Under the pieces are notes generated by a model. It saw only the letters and a list, made by a program, of their open reading frames with translations. It made no database searches and was not told the origin of the DNA. 64,000 nt of DNA, from contig NZ_NOYI01000009.1 in assembly GCF_002258785.1 (NCBI RefSeq), positions 248,001 through 312,000 of the forward strand, in the 5' to 3' direction. A program made the translations under genes and the position numbers. Positions 8,415-18,000 of the stretch are shown in pieces. This DNA is from Rhodococcus sp. 06-235-1A. GTDB taxonomy: Bacteria > Actinomycetota > Actinomycetes > Mycobacteriales > Mycobacteriaceae. Each line of letters starts with the position of its first letter. Position 1 is the stretch's first letter.

Positions 8415-9084
8415 ACCTGGTGCGCAGCACCAGCTCCGTCGGGTGAGCATCCGCCGGCGTATCGATCGCATTGCGCACCGCGAGGGCAACGGTGCTGGGC
8501 TGCAGGAACTTCGAACCGTCGTACTCTCCACCCTCGTGCGCGACGATCTCCTGCTGCATCTCGGTGTCGATACGTCCGGGATGCACCGAGGTGACTCGCA
8601 GCGACGGCTCCTCCAGACGTAGCGCATCACCGAAGGCGCGGAGTGCGAACTTGCTCGCCGCGTAGGCACCCCACCCCGGGTTGGCGCGTAGGCCTGCACC
8701 CGAATTGATCAGAATCACATGGCCTTTGGCGGCGCGGAGTGCAGGGAGCAGGAGTCGAGTGAGCTCGACGACGGCGATGACGTTCACCTCGTACTGGCGT
8801 CGCCAGTCCTCCGCCGTCGACTCCTCGACCGTACCGAGTGCAGCCACTCCGGCGTTGTGCACCAACACGTCCAGAGAATCGATGCTCGACGCGGCGGCCG
8901 CCACGGCGTCGGGATCGGTCAACTCCACCGGCCATGGGGTGGACCCGGCCAATTCCGACGCGATGGGCTTCAGCGACTCGGCCGATCGTCCCCCCAACAA
9001 CACGTGGTGATCCGGAGCGAGCAGTCGAGCGATATGGGCCCCGAGGCCACGGCTTGCTCCGGTCACCAGTGCAGTACGAGTCAT
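8413..9084 (-). CDS. Short-chain dehydrogenase/reductase (SDR)
   Basis: 223 residues, a classical SDR. TGASRGLG (8-15) is the NAD(P)-binding glycine motif, NAG (77-79) is the structural motif, and the catalytic set is Ser128, Tyr141 and Lys145 (YAASK). The GGRS after strand 2 (residues 31-34), with Arg following the second strand, favours NADPH. It starts 14 bp downstream of the DinB stop on the same strand, so the two are probably one transcript. The substrate cannot be read from sequence. Confidence 0.9.
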   Translation of the reverse strand: MTRTALVTGASRGLGAHIARLLAPDHHVLLGGRSAESLKPIASELAGSTPWPVELTDPDAVAAAASSIDSLDVLVHNAGVAALGTVEESTAEDWRRQYEVNVIAVVELTRLLLPALRAAKGHVILINSGAGLRANPGWGAYAASKFALRAFGDALRLEEPSLRVTSVHPGRIDTEMQQEIVAHEGGEYDGSKFLQPSTVALAVRNAIDTPADAHPTELVLRTR

Positions 9085-9097
9085 GCAATCAGGTTAA

Positions 9098-9613
9098 CTA
9101 GAAGCTCATCCCCGCCTCGGAGGCCCAGGTCTGGGTGGTGTTCGCACCGTCGAGTTCTTCGCGAATGATGTCCGCGTGGCCGGCGTGCTGCGAGATTTCG
9201 CGCAGGATGTGCAGCACGGTGAATCGTGCAGTCTGCCAGATTCGTTCGGGTGCCCAGGGTGCTGTCGGGACCGGGACGGACAGGTTCAGATCCAACGTCG
9301 CGAGGGCATCGGTGGTGGACCGCGCCACTTCTTCCCATTCGGCAACCAGGCCTGCCACGGTTTCGTCCTCCGCCATGACGTATTCGCCGCCGGCGGACGC
9401 CATGTCGAATTCGGCCGTCTCGTCCAGGTCCGCGATCACCTTCATCCAGTGCCGCTCGTTACTGATGACGTGGTGCAGCAGTCCGCCGAGAGTCAGTTCG
9501 CTGGCCGTGGTGCGGGTGCGGGCCTGCTCGTCGGTGATTCCGCGGACGGTGATGAGAAAGTTCGCGCGCTGTTCGTCGAGCATCTTCGCAATGTCGGTGT
9601 TCTCGGTGACCAT
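9098..9613 (-). CDS. DinB/MDMPI-type (DUF664-like) protein
   Basis: 171 residues from ATG at 9613, with AGGAGG seven bases upstream. The pattern of His residues, LGGLLHHVISNERHWMKVI and LREISQHAGHADIIREEL, is the four-helix DinB fold with a likely three-His metal site (first in HHVISNERHW, then QHAGHAD). Relatives use small thiols such as mycothiol or act in unknown detoxification. The substrate is unknown. Precedes the SDR gene and is divergent from the glucosylglycerate hydrolase gene, with 108 bp between them. Confidence 0.85.
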   Translation of the reverse strand: MVTENTDIAKMLDEQRANFLITVRGITDEQARTRTTASELTLGGLLHHVISNERHWMKVIADLDETAEFDMASAGGEYVMAEDETVAGLVAEWEEVARSTTDALATLDLNLSVPVPTAPWAPERIWQTARFTVLHILREISQHAGHADIIREELDGANTTQTWASEAGMSF

Positions 9614-9721
9614 GGTTTCCTCCTGTGTGGGCTGGTGAAAACAACTGTAGGGACAATTGTGGACAGGTTCGGTCCGCAATCGAAACGAGCGGAAATGCGC
9701 GCGCGGACGCAAACTATCTGC

Positions 9722-11059
9722 ATGGGCGATCGAGGTTTCACTTCCACGCAGTTGGCGGCACGTGCGGCGTATCTGCTTCGAGGAAACGACCTGGGTGCCA
9801 TGACCAGCGCGGCACCGAGGCTGTACCCGCACATGTGGAGCTGGGACGCGGCTTTCGTCTCCGTCGGGCTTGCCCCGCTGAGTGTGGAGCGTGCCGTGGT
9901 GGAAATGGACACGCTGCTCTCGGCGCAGTGGAAGAACGGGATGATCCCGCACATCGTGTTCGCCAACGGTGTCGACGGCTACTTTCCCGGTCCGGCGCGG
10001 TGGGCCACCGGTACCCTCGCCCCGCACGCGCCGATGAACCCGCAGACCTCGGGCATCACCCAACCCCCGGTGCACGCGATCGCCGTGCAGCGCATCCTCG
10101 ATCACTCCAGACGCCACGGGCGTACCACGCGCGCCGTCGCCGAAGAGTTTCTCGATCGACGCTGGGGCGATCTGGTGCGATGGCATCGTTGGCTCGCGCA
10201 GGCTCGCGACGTCGACGACAACGGACGCATCACGTTGTTCCACGGCTGGGAGTCGGGTATGGACAACTCGCCGCGCTGGGATTCGGCGTACGCCAATGTT
10301 GTTCCCGGAGAGATGGATCCGTACTTCCGGGAGGACAAGGCAGTCATCACCGACGCCTCTCAGCGGCCCAGTAACCTCGAGTACGACCGCTACATCTGGT
10401 TGGTGGAAGAGATGAAGCAGGTCGGTTACGACGATGACGCGTTGAAGACCAAGATGAGCTTTGCCGTCGAGGATGTCTTCGTCAGCGCCATCTTCGCGGT
10501 GGCATGCGACGTGCTCGCGACCATCGGTGAGGACCACTCACGGCCCCACTCCGATGTTCGGGAGTTGCGGTCGTGGGCGGAGAAGTTCCGTAAGGGGGTC
10601 ATCGCGACGACGGATGCGCGTTCCGGTGGGGCTCGTGACTTCGATCTACGCACCGGCCAGTGGATCGGCACCGAGACCATCGCGATGTTCGCCCCGTTGC
10701 TCTGCGGCGGCTTGTCCCGCGAACAGGAGCGCAATCTGCTGCGAATCTTCGAGGGCACCCGATTCTGCGGCCATCCGGATCTTCGGTACGCCGTCCCACC
10801 CTCGACGTCGCCGGTGTCGAAGGACTTCCGTGCCCGTGAATACTGGCGTGGGCCGGTGTGGCCGGTGATGACGTGGTTGTTCTCGTGGGCGTTCGCGCGT
10901 CGCGGTTGGTCCGAGCGGTCATTGTCCCTGCGGGACGAAGGACTGCGGCAGGCCAGCGACGGCAGCTTTGCGGAGTACTACGAGCCGTTCACCGGCAAAC
11001 CGCTCGGCAGCATGCAGCAATCCTGGACGGCCGCGGCCGTGCTGGACTGGCTGGGATAG
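9722..11059 (+). CDS. ggh: Glucosylglycerate hydrolase (GH63)
   Basis: 445 residues, the length of mycobacterial glucosylglycerate hydrolase, which cleaves the compatible solute glucosylglycerate to glucose and glycerate on recovery from nitrogen limitation. The sequence follows that family from LAARAAYLLRGNDLG to the C-terminus; Asp42 (in MWSWDAAF) and Glu418 (in SFAEYYEPF) sit where the family's two catalytic acids lie, and GWESGMDNSPRWD and REYWRGPVWP line the substrate pocket. An (alpha/alpha)6 barrel is expected, cytoplasmic because no signal peptide is present. ATG at 9722 lacks a clear ribosome site; an upstream in-frame ATG at 9695 is less family-like. Confidence 0.92.
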   Translation: MGDRGFTSTQLAARAAYLLRGNDLGAMTSAAPRLYPHMWSWDAAFVSVGLAPLSVERAVVEMDTLLSAQWKNGMIPHIVFANGVDGYFPGPARWATGTLAPHAPMNPQTSGITQPPVHAIAVQRILDHSRRHGRTTRAVAEEFLDRRWGDLVRWHRWLAQARDVDDNGRITLFHGWESGMDNSPRWDSAYANVVPGEMDPYFREDKAVITDASQRPSNLEYDRYIWLVEEMKQVGYDDDALKTKMSFAVEDVFVSAIFAVACDVLATIGEDHSRPHSDVRELRSWAEKFRKGVIATTDARSGGARDFDLRTGQWIGTETIAMFAPLLCGGLSREQERNLLRIFEGTRFCGHPDLRYAVPPSTSPVSKDFRAREYWRGPVWPVMTWLFSWAFARRGWSERSLSLRDEGLRQASDGSFAEYYEPFTGKPLGSMQQSWTAAAVLDWLG

Positions 11060-11068
11060 CGCGAGATA

Positions 11069-11755
11069 TCAGCTGAGGTAGCTGTCGACCAGCGGGCCGA
11101 CGACGTCGAACGACGCGGCGTCGGGCACGAGGTACTTGGTCACTGTGCCGCACACGAAGGGATGCCATGCGGATCCGGAGTCGGTTCCCACGGACGAGAC
11201 GGCGAGGATGTCGCCGAAGTAGATGCCGGGCAGGTGCCGCTGCACCAGCTCGTCGTTGTGCGACGCAACGGCCAGCAGTTCTTCGACGTGACTGCGATCG
11301 ATCTCGTCGCCCATGGATGCGAGGAGATCTGCACCCTCGGCCCTGGCGTGGACGGGGTCGCTGTCGAGCAGCGTCAGTGCACCTACGGTGATGCCGCGGC
11401 CCTGCAGTTCGACGGCAATGGCATGGGCCAGAACTCCGCCGAACGACATTCCCAGGAGGTGGACTGCACCGTCGGTCTGGACACGAACGATGTCATCGGC
11501 ATAGGAGGCAGCCAATGCCGCGAGAGACTCGGCGCGTTCACCGGACGCCGGCACCTGGACGCCGTAGATGGGCCGTGCGTCGTCGACGTGGGTGGCCAGA
11601 CCTGCATAACAATCGACTACGCCGACCAGCGGGTGGACGCAGAACACCGGGTCGAGATGACCGGAGGTACGGATCGGTGCGATGGTCGGCACCGCGTAAT
11701 CGGACGGGTCGAGCTCCGTGAGAGCCAAGTGCGACAGATCGTTCACGACAGTCAT
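11069..11755 (-). CDS. Free-standing NRPS-type thioesterase, catalytic His not found
   Basis: 228 residues from ATG at 11755, with GGAGG upstream. It aligns along its length with the TE domain of the NRPS at 15-29.7 kb: VFCVHPLVG against [21 protein letters not shown] against [12 protein letters not shown] (nucleophile Ser104), LTLLDSD (Asp131), and a lid helix with SHVEELLAVASHNDELVQRH. Where the NRPS TE has its catalytic His in ATHWQM, this protein is about eight residues shorter and reads LVPDAASFDVV with no His. It may be an inactive or redirected type II thioesterase. Convergent with ggh, 9 bp apart. Confidence 0.75.
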   Translation of the reverse strand: MTVVNDLSHLALTELDPSDYAVPTIAPIRTSGHLDPVFCVHPLVGVVDCYAGLATHVDDARPIYGVQVPASGERAESLAALAASYADDIVRVQTDGAVHLLGMSFGGVLAHAIAVELQGRGITVGALTLLDSDPVHARAEGADLLASMGDEIDRSHVEELLAVASHNDELVQRHLPGIYFGDILAVSSVGTDSGSAWHPFVCGTVTKYLVPDAASFDVVGPLVDSYLS

Positions 11756-11914
11756 GGGTGCGCCTCCGAGCCAAGAGATGTAGTTCGTGTTTCCATAGGG
11801 TTCGTTCGTGCCGACTCTGGGTATGTCGCAGTCGGCAGCGTGAGTGTTACCCACGTCTCATTACCGACGACTCAACCACGTCTGTGGACAGAACGCATTA
11901 GTGACTGTTCACCA

Positions 11915-11943
11915 TTGAGTGCCCAGGTCCGGGCCCCTAACCT
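11915..11943 (+). promoter_or_regulatory. Promoter candidate giving a leaderless lysozyme mRNA
   Basis: TTGAGT (11915-11920), 17-bp spacer, TAACCT (11938-11943). A start site about seven bases further falls on the GTG at 11951, so the message would have no leader. This agrees with the lack of any ribosome site before that GTG. Confidence 0.45.
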
Positions 11944-11950
11944 CAGCCCG

Positions 11951-12661
11951 GTGGTCCTTTCTCGCACGGTTCGTGCCCTGTTCGGAATGCTCTCGGTGGC
12001 CGTCGTGGCCTGTGCGATGCCGGCCGTCGCCTCTGCCGTTCCGCAGGGACCGGACGTCTCGTCCTGGCAGCACATCGACGGCACTGCCATCGATTGGCAC
12101 ACCGTCAAGGCTGCAGGTCATGGGTTCGCGATGGTCAAGGCGACCGAGGGTCTGGATTACGTCAACCCGTACTTCGTAGAGGATTCGATCGTCATGCGCA
12201 CGGCCTCCGTGGCGCGCGGGGCGTACCACTACGCAGATGTGACGCTCTCCCCCGAACTGCAGGGCGCGTACTACTCAGCGCTGGTGCTGGGCATCAACGG
12301 CCCGGGCGATCTACCGCCGGTGCTCGACCTCGAGGACGCCAAGGGCAAGTCTCCTGCCGAACTGATCGACTGGACGCACCGCTACTTGAACACCGTCCAG
12401 GCGCTGACCGGACGTCAGCCGATCATCTACACGTACCCCAACTTCTGGCGGACGGCGATGGCCGACACCCACGAGTTCAACAACTACCCGCTGTGGATCG
12501 CCGACTACAACGACGAGTTGGGGCCCTTACCCGGCGGCTGGACCGACTGGCTGTTCTGGCAGTTCACCGACCGCGGCACGATCCCCGGAATCGACGGGCG
12601 CACCGACATCAATCACTACGCCGGCACACCGGAATCGTTGAGGGCATTGGCTCGCTGGTGA
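11951..12661 (+). CDS. Secreted GH25 lysozyme (N-acetylmuramidase)
   Basis: 236 residues. Signal peptide: Arg near the start, hydrophobic core ALFGMLSVAVVACAMPAV, cleavage expected after ASA (residue ~30). The mature part is a GH25 barrel: GPDVSSWQH with the first acidic residue, GFAMVKATEG, YHYADV, PPVLDLED with the catalytic Asp/Glu pair, RQPIIYTYPNFW and PLWIADY. GH25 enzymes cut the MurNAc-GlcNAc bond of peptidoglycan. No cell-wall binding domain is attached. It may remodel the cell's own wall or attack competitors. No start-proximal ribosome site exists, consistent with leaderless translation. Confidence 0.9.
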   Translation: MVLSRTVRALFGMLSVAVVACAMPAVASAVPQGPDVSSWQHIDGTAIDWHTVKAAGHGFAMVKATEGLDYVNPYFVEDSIVMRTASVARGAYHYADVTLSPELQGAYYSALVLGINGPGDLPPVLDLEDAKGKSPAELIDWTHRYLNTVQALTGRQPIIYTYPNFWRTAMADTHEFNNYPLWIADYNDELGPLPGGWTDWLFWQFTDRGTIPGIDGRTDINHYAGTPESLRALARW

Positions 12662-12697
12662 CGTCGACTGACATCCAGCAACGACGACCTGTCACTC

Positions 12698-12725
12698 TTG
12701 ACATGTCGATATTGGAATCTAAGCT
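12698..12725 (+). promoter_or_regulatory. Promoter with palindrome for the PadR/hydrolase operon
   Basis: TTGACA (12698-12703), 16-bp spacer, TAAGCT (12720-12725). The start site would lie at about the ATG (12732), again leaderless. The -35 box overlaps the palindrome GACATGTC, and a second ATGTC lies over the start codon, so the PadR product may repress itself here. Confidence 0.5.
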
Positions 12726-12731
12726 CTTCAT

Positions 12732-13277
12732 ATGTCGCTTCCACACGCTCTTCTCGGCCTCCTCGCCATCGAGTCGCGTAGCGGATACGACCTGACCGAG
12801 GCACTGAGTGCAGACGGCATCGGCAAACACGCCTGGACAGCCGGGCACACCAGCATCTACCCCGAGCTGAACCGGCTCGATGCGGCCGGGCACATCGAGG
12901 TGATCGACCGTGGAGCGCGGGGCAGGCGGACGTACTCCATCACAGAGGCCGGACGAGACGAACTCAGGCGATGGTTGGTCGAAACCCCGATCCGTCCCGC
13001 AGTCGTGCGCAACGAAAATGTTCTACGCCTGTTCCTGCTGTCCGCCTTGGAACCCGAGGACGCCGTCGAGGTACTGACGCGGATTCTCGAGCACGCAGAG
13101 TCCGAGGCGGCAGATCTGCGCCGCATCCGGGAGCCGTACCGCGATCTCGTGCCCGATGGACCGTCGGCATTCGGGCATATCGCGGCTGAGTACGGAATCC
13201 GGGCGGACGACGCGTTGGCCGACTGGGCCCGCTGGGCAATCGACCACTTCCAACGCATCATCGACGGAGGTCAGTGA
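12732..13277 (+). CDS. PadR-family transcriptional regulator
   Basis: 181 residues. The N-terminal winged helix (SLPHALLGLLAIESRSGYDLTEAL, TSIYPELNRLDAAGHIEV, RRTYSITEAGRDELRRWL) is diagnostic for PadR; residues ~100-178 are the helical Vir_act_alpha_C dimerisation region. PadR proteins usually repress their own operon until an effector, often a phenolic acid or drug, is bound. The next gene starts at the base after the stop codon, so the hydrolase is its probable target. Confidence 0.9.
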   Translation: MSLPHALLGLLAIESRSGYDLTEALSADGIGKHAWTAGHTSIYPELNRLDAAGHIEVIDRGARGRRTYSITEAGRDELRRWLVETPIRPAVVRNENVLRLFLLSALEPEDAVEVLTRILEHAESEAADLRRIREPYRDLVPDGPSAFGHIAAEYGIRADDALADWARWAIDHFQRIIDGGQ

Positions 13278-13991
13278 ATGGACCCGCAGCCGTTCGTACT
13301 CGCGACGCCCGCCGCACTACGTGAACGCCACGACTCGTTCGACGTCTATCGGGCACCGAACAACGCACCCGTCGACGATGCCCTTCGGCCTGCTGTCGTC
13401 TTCGTTCACGGCGGCCCTCGTCCCCCGGGTGTCGAGTGGCGACCGCGAGATCAACCGGTGTTCGTCGGGTACGGATCGATCGCTGCGACAGCAGGTGTCG
13501 TCGGTGTCGTACTCGAACACCACATGGCCTCGCTCGCCGAGTGTGCCGCAGCCGCCGACGAGATCGCCACCGGGCTCGCGCAGGTGCGACGACTACCGGG
13601 CGTGGATCCGAATCGAATTGCGTTGTGGTTCTTCTCCGGCAGTGGCTTGCTCGCCGCGGATTGGTTGAGAGATTCGCCCACGTGGTTGACCTGCCTCGCG
13701 TTGACCTACCCGGTGCTGCAGGCCCTCCCCGAGTGGGGCGTCGAACCTCGATTCGATCCCACTCTCGCCGTGCGGGCTTCGGCCGCACTACCGATTCTGC
13801 TGACCCGCGTGGGCCGCGATCGCCCCGAATTCGTCTCGGGCGTAGCGGCTTTCGTCGAGGCAGCCCGCGCCGCGAACCTGGAGATCATCGACGTACCCGA
13901 CGGACGACACGGTTTCGACATGCTCGATCACTCCGACGAATCACGCAGCGCGGTCACGCGCGCAATGGACTGGGTTCTCGATCACGTGTAG
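13278..13991 (+). CDS. Alpha/beta-hydrolase controlled with PadR
   Basis: 237 residues. AVVFVHGGPRP is the oxyanion-hole region, FFSGSGLL (around residues 118-125) carries the nucleophile elbow, LLTRVGRDRPEF the acid, and DGRHGFDM the catalytic His. This matches dienelactone-hydrolase/esterase-like cytoplasmic enzymes. No signal peptide. The gene follows padR with no gap and its stop is 6 bp from the convergent mycolyltransferase stop. The substrate is probably the ester or its product sensed by PadR, but this is inference. Confidence 0.82.
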   Translation: MDPQPFVLATPAALRERHDSFDVYRAPNNAPVDDALRPAVVFVHGGPRPPGVEWRPRDQPVFVGYGSIAATAGVVGVVLEHHMASLAECAAAADEIATGLAQVRRLPGVDPNRIALWFFSGSGLLAADWLRDSPTWLTCLALTYPVLQALPEWGVEPRFDPTLAVRASAALPILLTRVGRDRPEFVSGVAAFVEAARAANLEIIDVPDGRHGFDMLDHSDESRSAVTRAMDWVLDHV

Positions 13992-14014
13992 CGGTCGCTA
14001 GCTCAGGGACCGCT
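13990..14014. terminator. Hairpin over two convergent stop codons
   Basis: AGCGGTC (13990-13996) and GACCGCT (14008-14014) form a 7-bp stem with an 11-nt loop. It spans the stop codons of the hydrolase (+) and the mycolyltransferase (-), so it can end transcripts from both sides. Confidence 0.5.
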
Positions 14015-15032
14015 CCAATGTCGGCCACGACGCCCTCAGTGCGTCCTGCCAGTACTGCCATGAATGTGTCCCGGCTGCAGGGAAATTCGTCGTGACGGGG
14101 ATGCCGAGTTCGCCGAGACGGTTCACCAGATTGTGAGCACAGGCGTTGGCTCCGGCTTCGATGAGTCCACCCAGCACCACCTGGTCGGCCAGCGGCGGAG
14201 AGCCGGCAGGGCGCACGTTGCCGGGCATCTCGTACGGACCGGGCAGCCCGCTGGCATTGGAGACGAACAGCTCGAGTCCGCGAAGTTTCTCGGCGTTGAC
14301 GAGCGGGTCGTGCTCCACCCAACGTGGATCACCGTCGGGTCCCCACATGTTGTCGGTGTCGCCGCCGCCGCGCAACTGCACCAACGCGCGAATGAAGCTG
14401 CGGGTCAACGGATCACTGGTCTGCGCGCATCCGCTGTACGACGCCACGCCTCGGTACAGTCCGGGAGCCTGGATCGCGAGATCGAGCACCGATCCCGCGG
14501 ACATCGACAGCCCACCGATGGAATTGACGCCGTTTGCACCCAATGCCTCGTCGAGCACCGGTGGTAGCTCGTGGGTGAGGAAGGTCTGCCACTTGTTGCG
14601 GCCGAGCTTCGGATCGTCACGCTCCCAGTCGGTGTAGTAGCTCAGATATCCGCCGACGGGCATGGCGACGTTGACGTTCTTGTCCGCGAAGAAGTCCACG
14701 ATGTCGGTCTTGGCCAGCCAGTTGGCACCGTCGACCCCCGCGCCCGCACCGTTGAGCATGTACAGCGTGGGACGCGGCACCGATGTGTCGGCGGGCCGGA
14801 TCACCTGAATCTTGATGTCGGTGTCCATCGACGGCGAGTAGACGTGCACATCCCATCGGGCATCGTCGATCTTGTCGATGCCTCGAATGCTCCCCACCGG
14901 TCCCAGATCCTGTTCGGCCGCGGGCGTCAGTGGATCTGCGGCTGCTGGTGCGGGCAGGCCGAACAGTAGTCCGGCGGCCATCGTCGCGACCGCGAGGCGG
15001 CGGACGACGGACGTCAGGCGTGGAGCTCTCAT
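13998..15032 (-). CDS. Antigen-85-type mycolyltransferase, exported
   Basis: 344 residues. Signal peptide with [22 protein letters not shown], cleavage near residue 32. The esterase-D/Ag85 fold is shown by [39 protein letters not shown] and GGLSMSAGS with nucleophile Ser176; His323 (GTHSWQYW) fits the catalytic His. Such enzymes move mycolic acids between trehalose monomycolate and other cell-wall acceptors. The start ATG overlaps the NRPS stop as ATGA, so it is probably translated by coupling to a 4883-residue peptide synthetase, an unusual partner. Possible roles are envelope placement or acylation of the peptide product, or simple operon sharing. Confidence 0.85.
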   Translation of the reverse strand: MRAPRLTSVVRRLAVATMAAGLLFGLPAPAAADPLTPAAEQDLGPVGSIRGIDKIDDARWDVHVYSPSMDTDIKIQVIRPADTSVPRPTLYMLNGAGAGVDGANWLAKTDIVDFFADKNVNVAMPVGGYLSYYTDWERDDPKLGRNKWQTFLTHELPPVLDEALGANGVNSIGGLSMSAGSVLDLAIQAPGLYRGVASYSGCAQTSDPLTRSFIRALVQLRGGGDTDNMWGPDGDPRWVEHDPLVNAEKLRGLELFVSNASGLPGPYEMPGNVRPAGSPPLADQVVLGGLIEAGANACAHNLVNRLGELGIPVTTNFPAAGTHSWQYWQDALRASWPTLERSLS

Positions 15033-18000
15033 CGATTCGTCAGTTCTTTCTTCTCGGCGGAACGAAGTTGGTGGGCAATCCGCGGCCCGATGGCCGCGAG
15101 AGTGGCGGGCGCGCACATCTGCCAGTGCGTGGCTCGAGCGGAGACGACGGTGACGCCGCCCGCGACGTGCGGATACCACTGCCCGACGCCATCGCCGCCG
15201 TCCAGACCGGCAGCGAAGAACAGCACGTCGCCCGGGTAGACACCGAGGCGATGCTGTTGCAGCAGTTCGTGATTGTGCTTCGCAGCTGCGATCAGTCGCT
15301 CGATGTCGGCACGGTCGAGGATGCCACCGGTGTCGACGGAGTCCAGTAGGGTGCCTGCGGTGTCGAGGGAGACGACCTGACCGTCGGGCACGGCGAGATC
15401 GAGCCCGAGCCCCGACACGAGGTCTGCCACCGGGATCGCATCCGCCCAGTCGCCCTGATCGCCGTGATGGGCGTCGAGCAGCGTCAGTGAGGCCACGGTT
15501 CGGCCGGCCGCGGTCAGCTGCGTCGCCATCTCGTGCGCGATGACGCCGCCCAGCGACCACCCGAGAAGGTGTACGGGGCCATCGGGTGCAACGCGGATGA
15601 TCTCGTCGAGGTAGCGAGAAGCCAATTGCGCCAGCGTGGTCGGTAGTTCCTTCGGTGCCGGAGTCTGCAGACCGTACAGCGGGTTGTCGATGTGGGTTCC
15701 CAATCCGGTGTAGCACCATGACAATCCGAGGATCGGATGGATGCAGAACACCGGAGCGCCCTCGCCGGCCTCCCGCAGCGGCAGCAGCACGGCCAACTCC
15801 TCGGCGTCGACCGAATCGGAGGAGATCCGCTCGGCAACGGCAGCCGCCGTCGCGTCCATCAGCAGTGACTGCATGCCGATGTCGTACGAACGCGCTCGAA
15901 GTTCGCCGATCACCCGCATCGCAGACAGCGAGCTACCACCGAGGTCGAAGAAGTTGTCGTCCAACCCGATTCGCTGCGTCTCCAGTACGGCCTCGAAGGC
16001 GTCGACCACGGCGATCTCGGCCGCCGTTCTCGCGGGCCGATACGCTGATGTGCCGAACACCGGTGTCGGGAGCGCGGCGATATCGAGCTTGCCGGTTCCA
16101 GTGCGCGGTACCTGCGCGATGACCGTCACGGCGGACGGGACCATGTGAGCGGGCAGCGAGCGGCGAGCATGCTCGCGGACGGCCTCGGGTGCTGCCGTTC
16201 CGGTGATGTAGGAGACCAGTGTCTGCTCCCCCGCGGGGCCGGGCACTGCGAGCGTCACCGAGACTTCGACGTCGGTGTGCGTGGTCAACACCGCGTCGAC
16301 CTCTCCCGGCTCGATGCGGAACCCGCGAATCTTCACCTGCTGATCACTGCGGCCGCTGTAGAGCAGCCGACCGTCGGCGGTGCGTCGCACCATGTCGCCG
16401 GTGCGGTACATCAGTTCTCCCGGGCTCAGTGGGTCGGCGACGAATCGTGTTGCCGTCAAACCCGATCGGCGATGGTAGCCGCGCGCCAGGGCAGGGCCTG
16501 CGACGTACAGCTCACCGCGAACTCCGACCGGCACCGGATGCAGACGTGCGTCGAGCACCATCGCGCGTAGCCCGTGCAGCGGTCGCCCGAGCGTGATCGG
16601 TTCGGCAGCTCGCACCTCACCGAGCGTCGAGATGTCGGTGGCCTCGGTCGGTCCGTACCCGTTGAGCATCAGGCGCCCACGGCTCCACTTGGCTACCAGT
16701 TCTGCGCTACAGGCCTCACCGCCGACACACAGCACTTCGAGGCACTCGAGCCCCTCCGGATCCAGGGTCGACAGCGCCGACGGCGTCATCAGTGCATGGG
16801 TGACCTTCTCGTCGCGGATGAACGCGGCAAGCTCCGCCCCACCGAGAATGTTCGGCGGCGAGACGACGAGGGTCGCCGCGGCCGAGAGTGCCGAGATCAT
16901 CTCGCCGACGGCCATGTCGAAGCTGGGAGAGGTGTTGTGCAGGAACCGAGACGACGGTTCGACGCGGTGCAGCTCCCTGCGGGACGCAGCCAGGTTCGCC
17001 AGGCCCCGGTGGCTCACCACGACGCCCTTCGGTTGGCCGGTGGACCCGGAGGTGTAGATGACGTACGCGGCGGTCGACGCCGACACCGGGCCGGACAGTT
17101 CGCCTGCTGTGATGGCCGAGTCGCTGGCTTGCTCGAGCTCGGCAATCGACGCAGGATCGTCGAGTTCGATCCACGGCACCTCCGACGGCAGACCGCGTCG
17201 TGCCGTCGACGACGTCAACCCCAGCACGGCACCGGAATCGCCGGTCATGTGCGCGATGCGCTCGGCAGGGTAGGCGGGATCGACCGGTAGATACGCCGCA
17301 CCGGTTCGCGTGACGGCCCAGGTGCAGAGCACCGATTCCGCCGAGCGCGGCAGTGCCACGGCCACCACGGTCTCGGGACCGACCCCGTACCCCAGCAGAA
17401 CCCGAGCCAACCGATTCGCGTACGCGTCCGCCTGGCGGTACGTGTAGTCGATTCCGTTCCAGCGCAGAGCAACTGCGTCGGGACGGGCCGCCACGGCATC
17501 GTCGATCAACTGCCCGAGGGTACGAACAGGGGCATCGACCGCGCCGTGCAGCACGGCGTTGCGGGGCGGGGCGAGATCGCCGATCGGTGCCGACGGGTCG
17601 GCCAGCGCGGCGTCGAGCAGCGCGGTGAACAGATCCGCGAATCGCCCGGCAGTGGCCGCGTCGAACAGATCGGTTGCGTAGCGCAGTGATCCGGCCAGCC
17701 CGTCGGAGTCGGTGATGGTCAGGGCCAGGTCGAATCGAGTGACCTCGGATTCGTACGGAAACGGCGTGATGTGAAGTCCGGGAAGCTCGATACCGCTCGG
17801 CCGTTCGGTCTCCAGCGCGATCAGAGCCTGGAACAGCGGGGAGTGCGCAGTCGAGCGCGCCGGTGCCACTGCCTCGACCACTCGCTCGAACGGAACGTCG
17901 GAATGTTCCATCGCGGCCAGATCGACAGAGCGGGTCTGCGCAACGAGTTCGGTGAACGATCGACTCGGATCGACGTCGAGGCGCAACACGAGGGTGTTGA

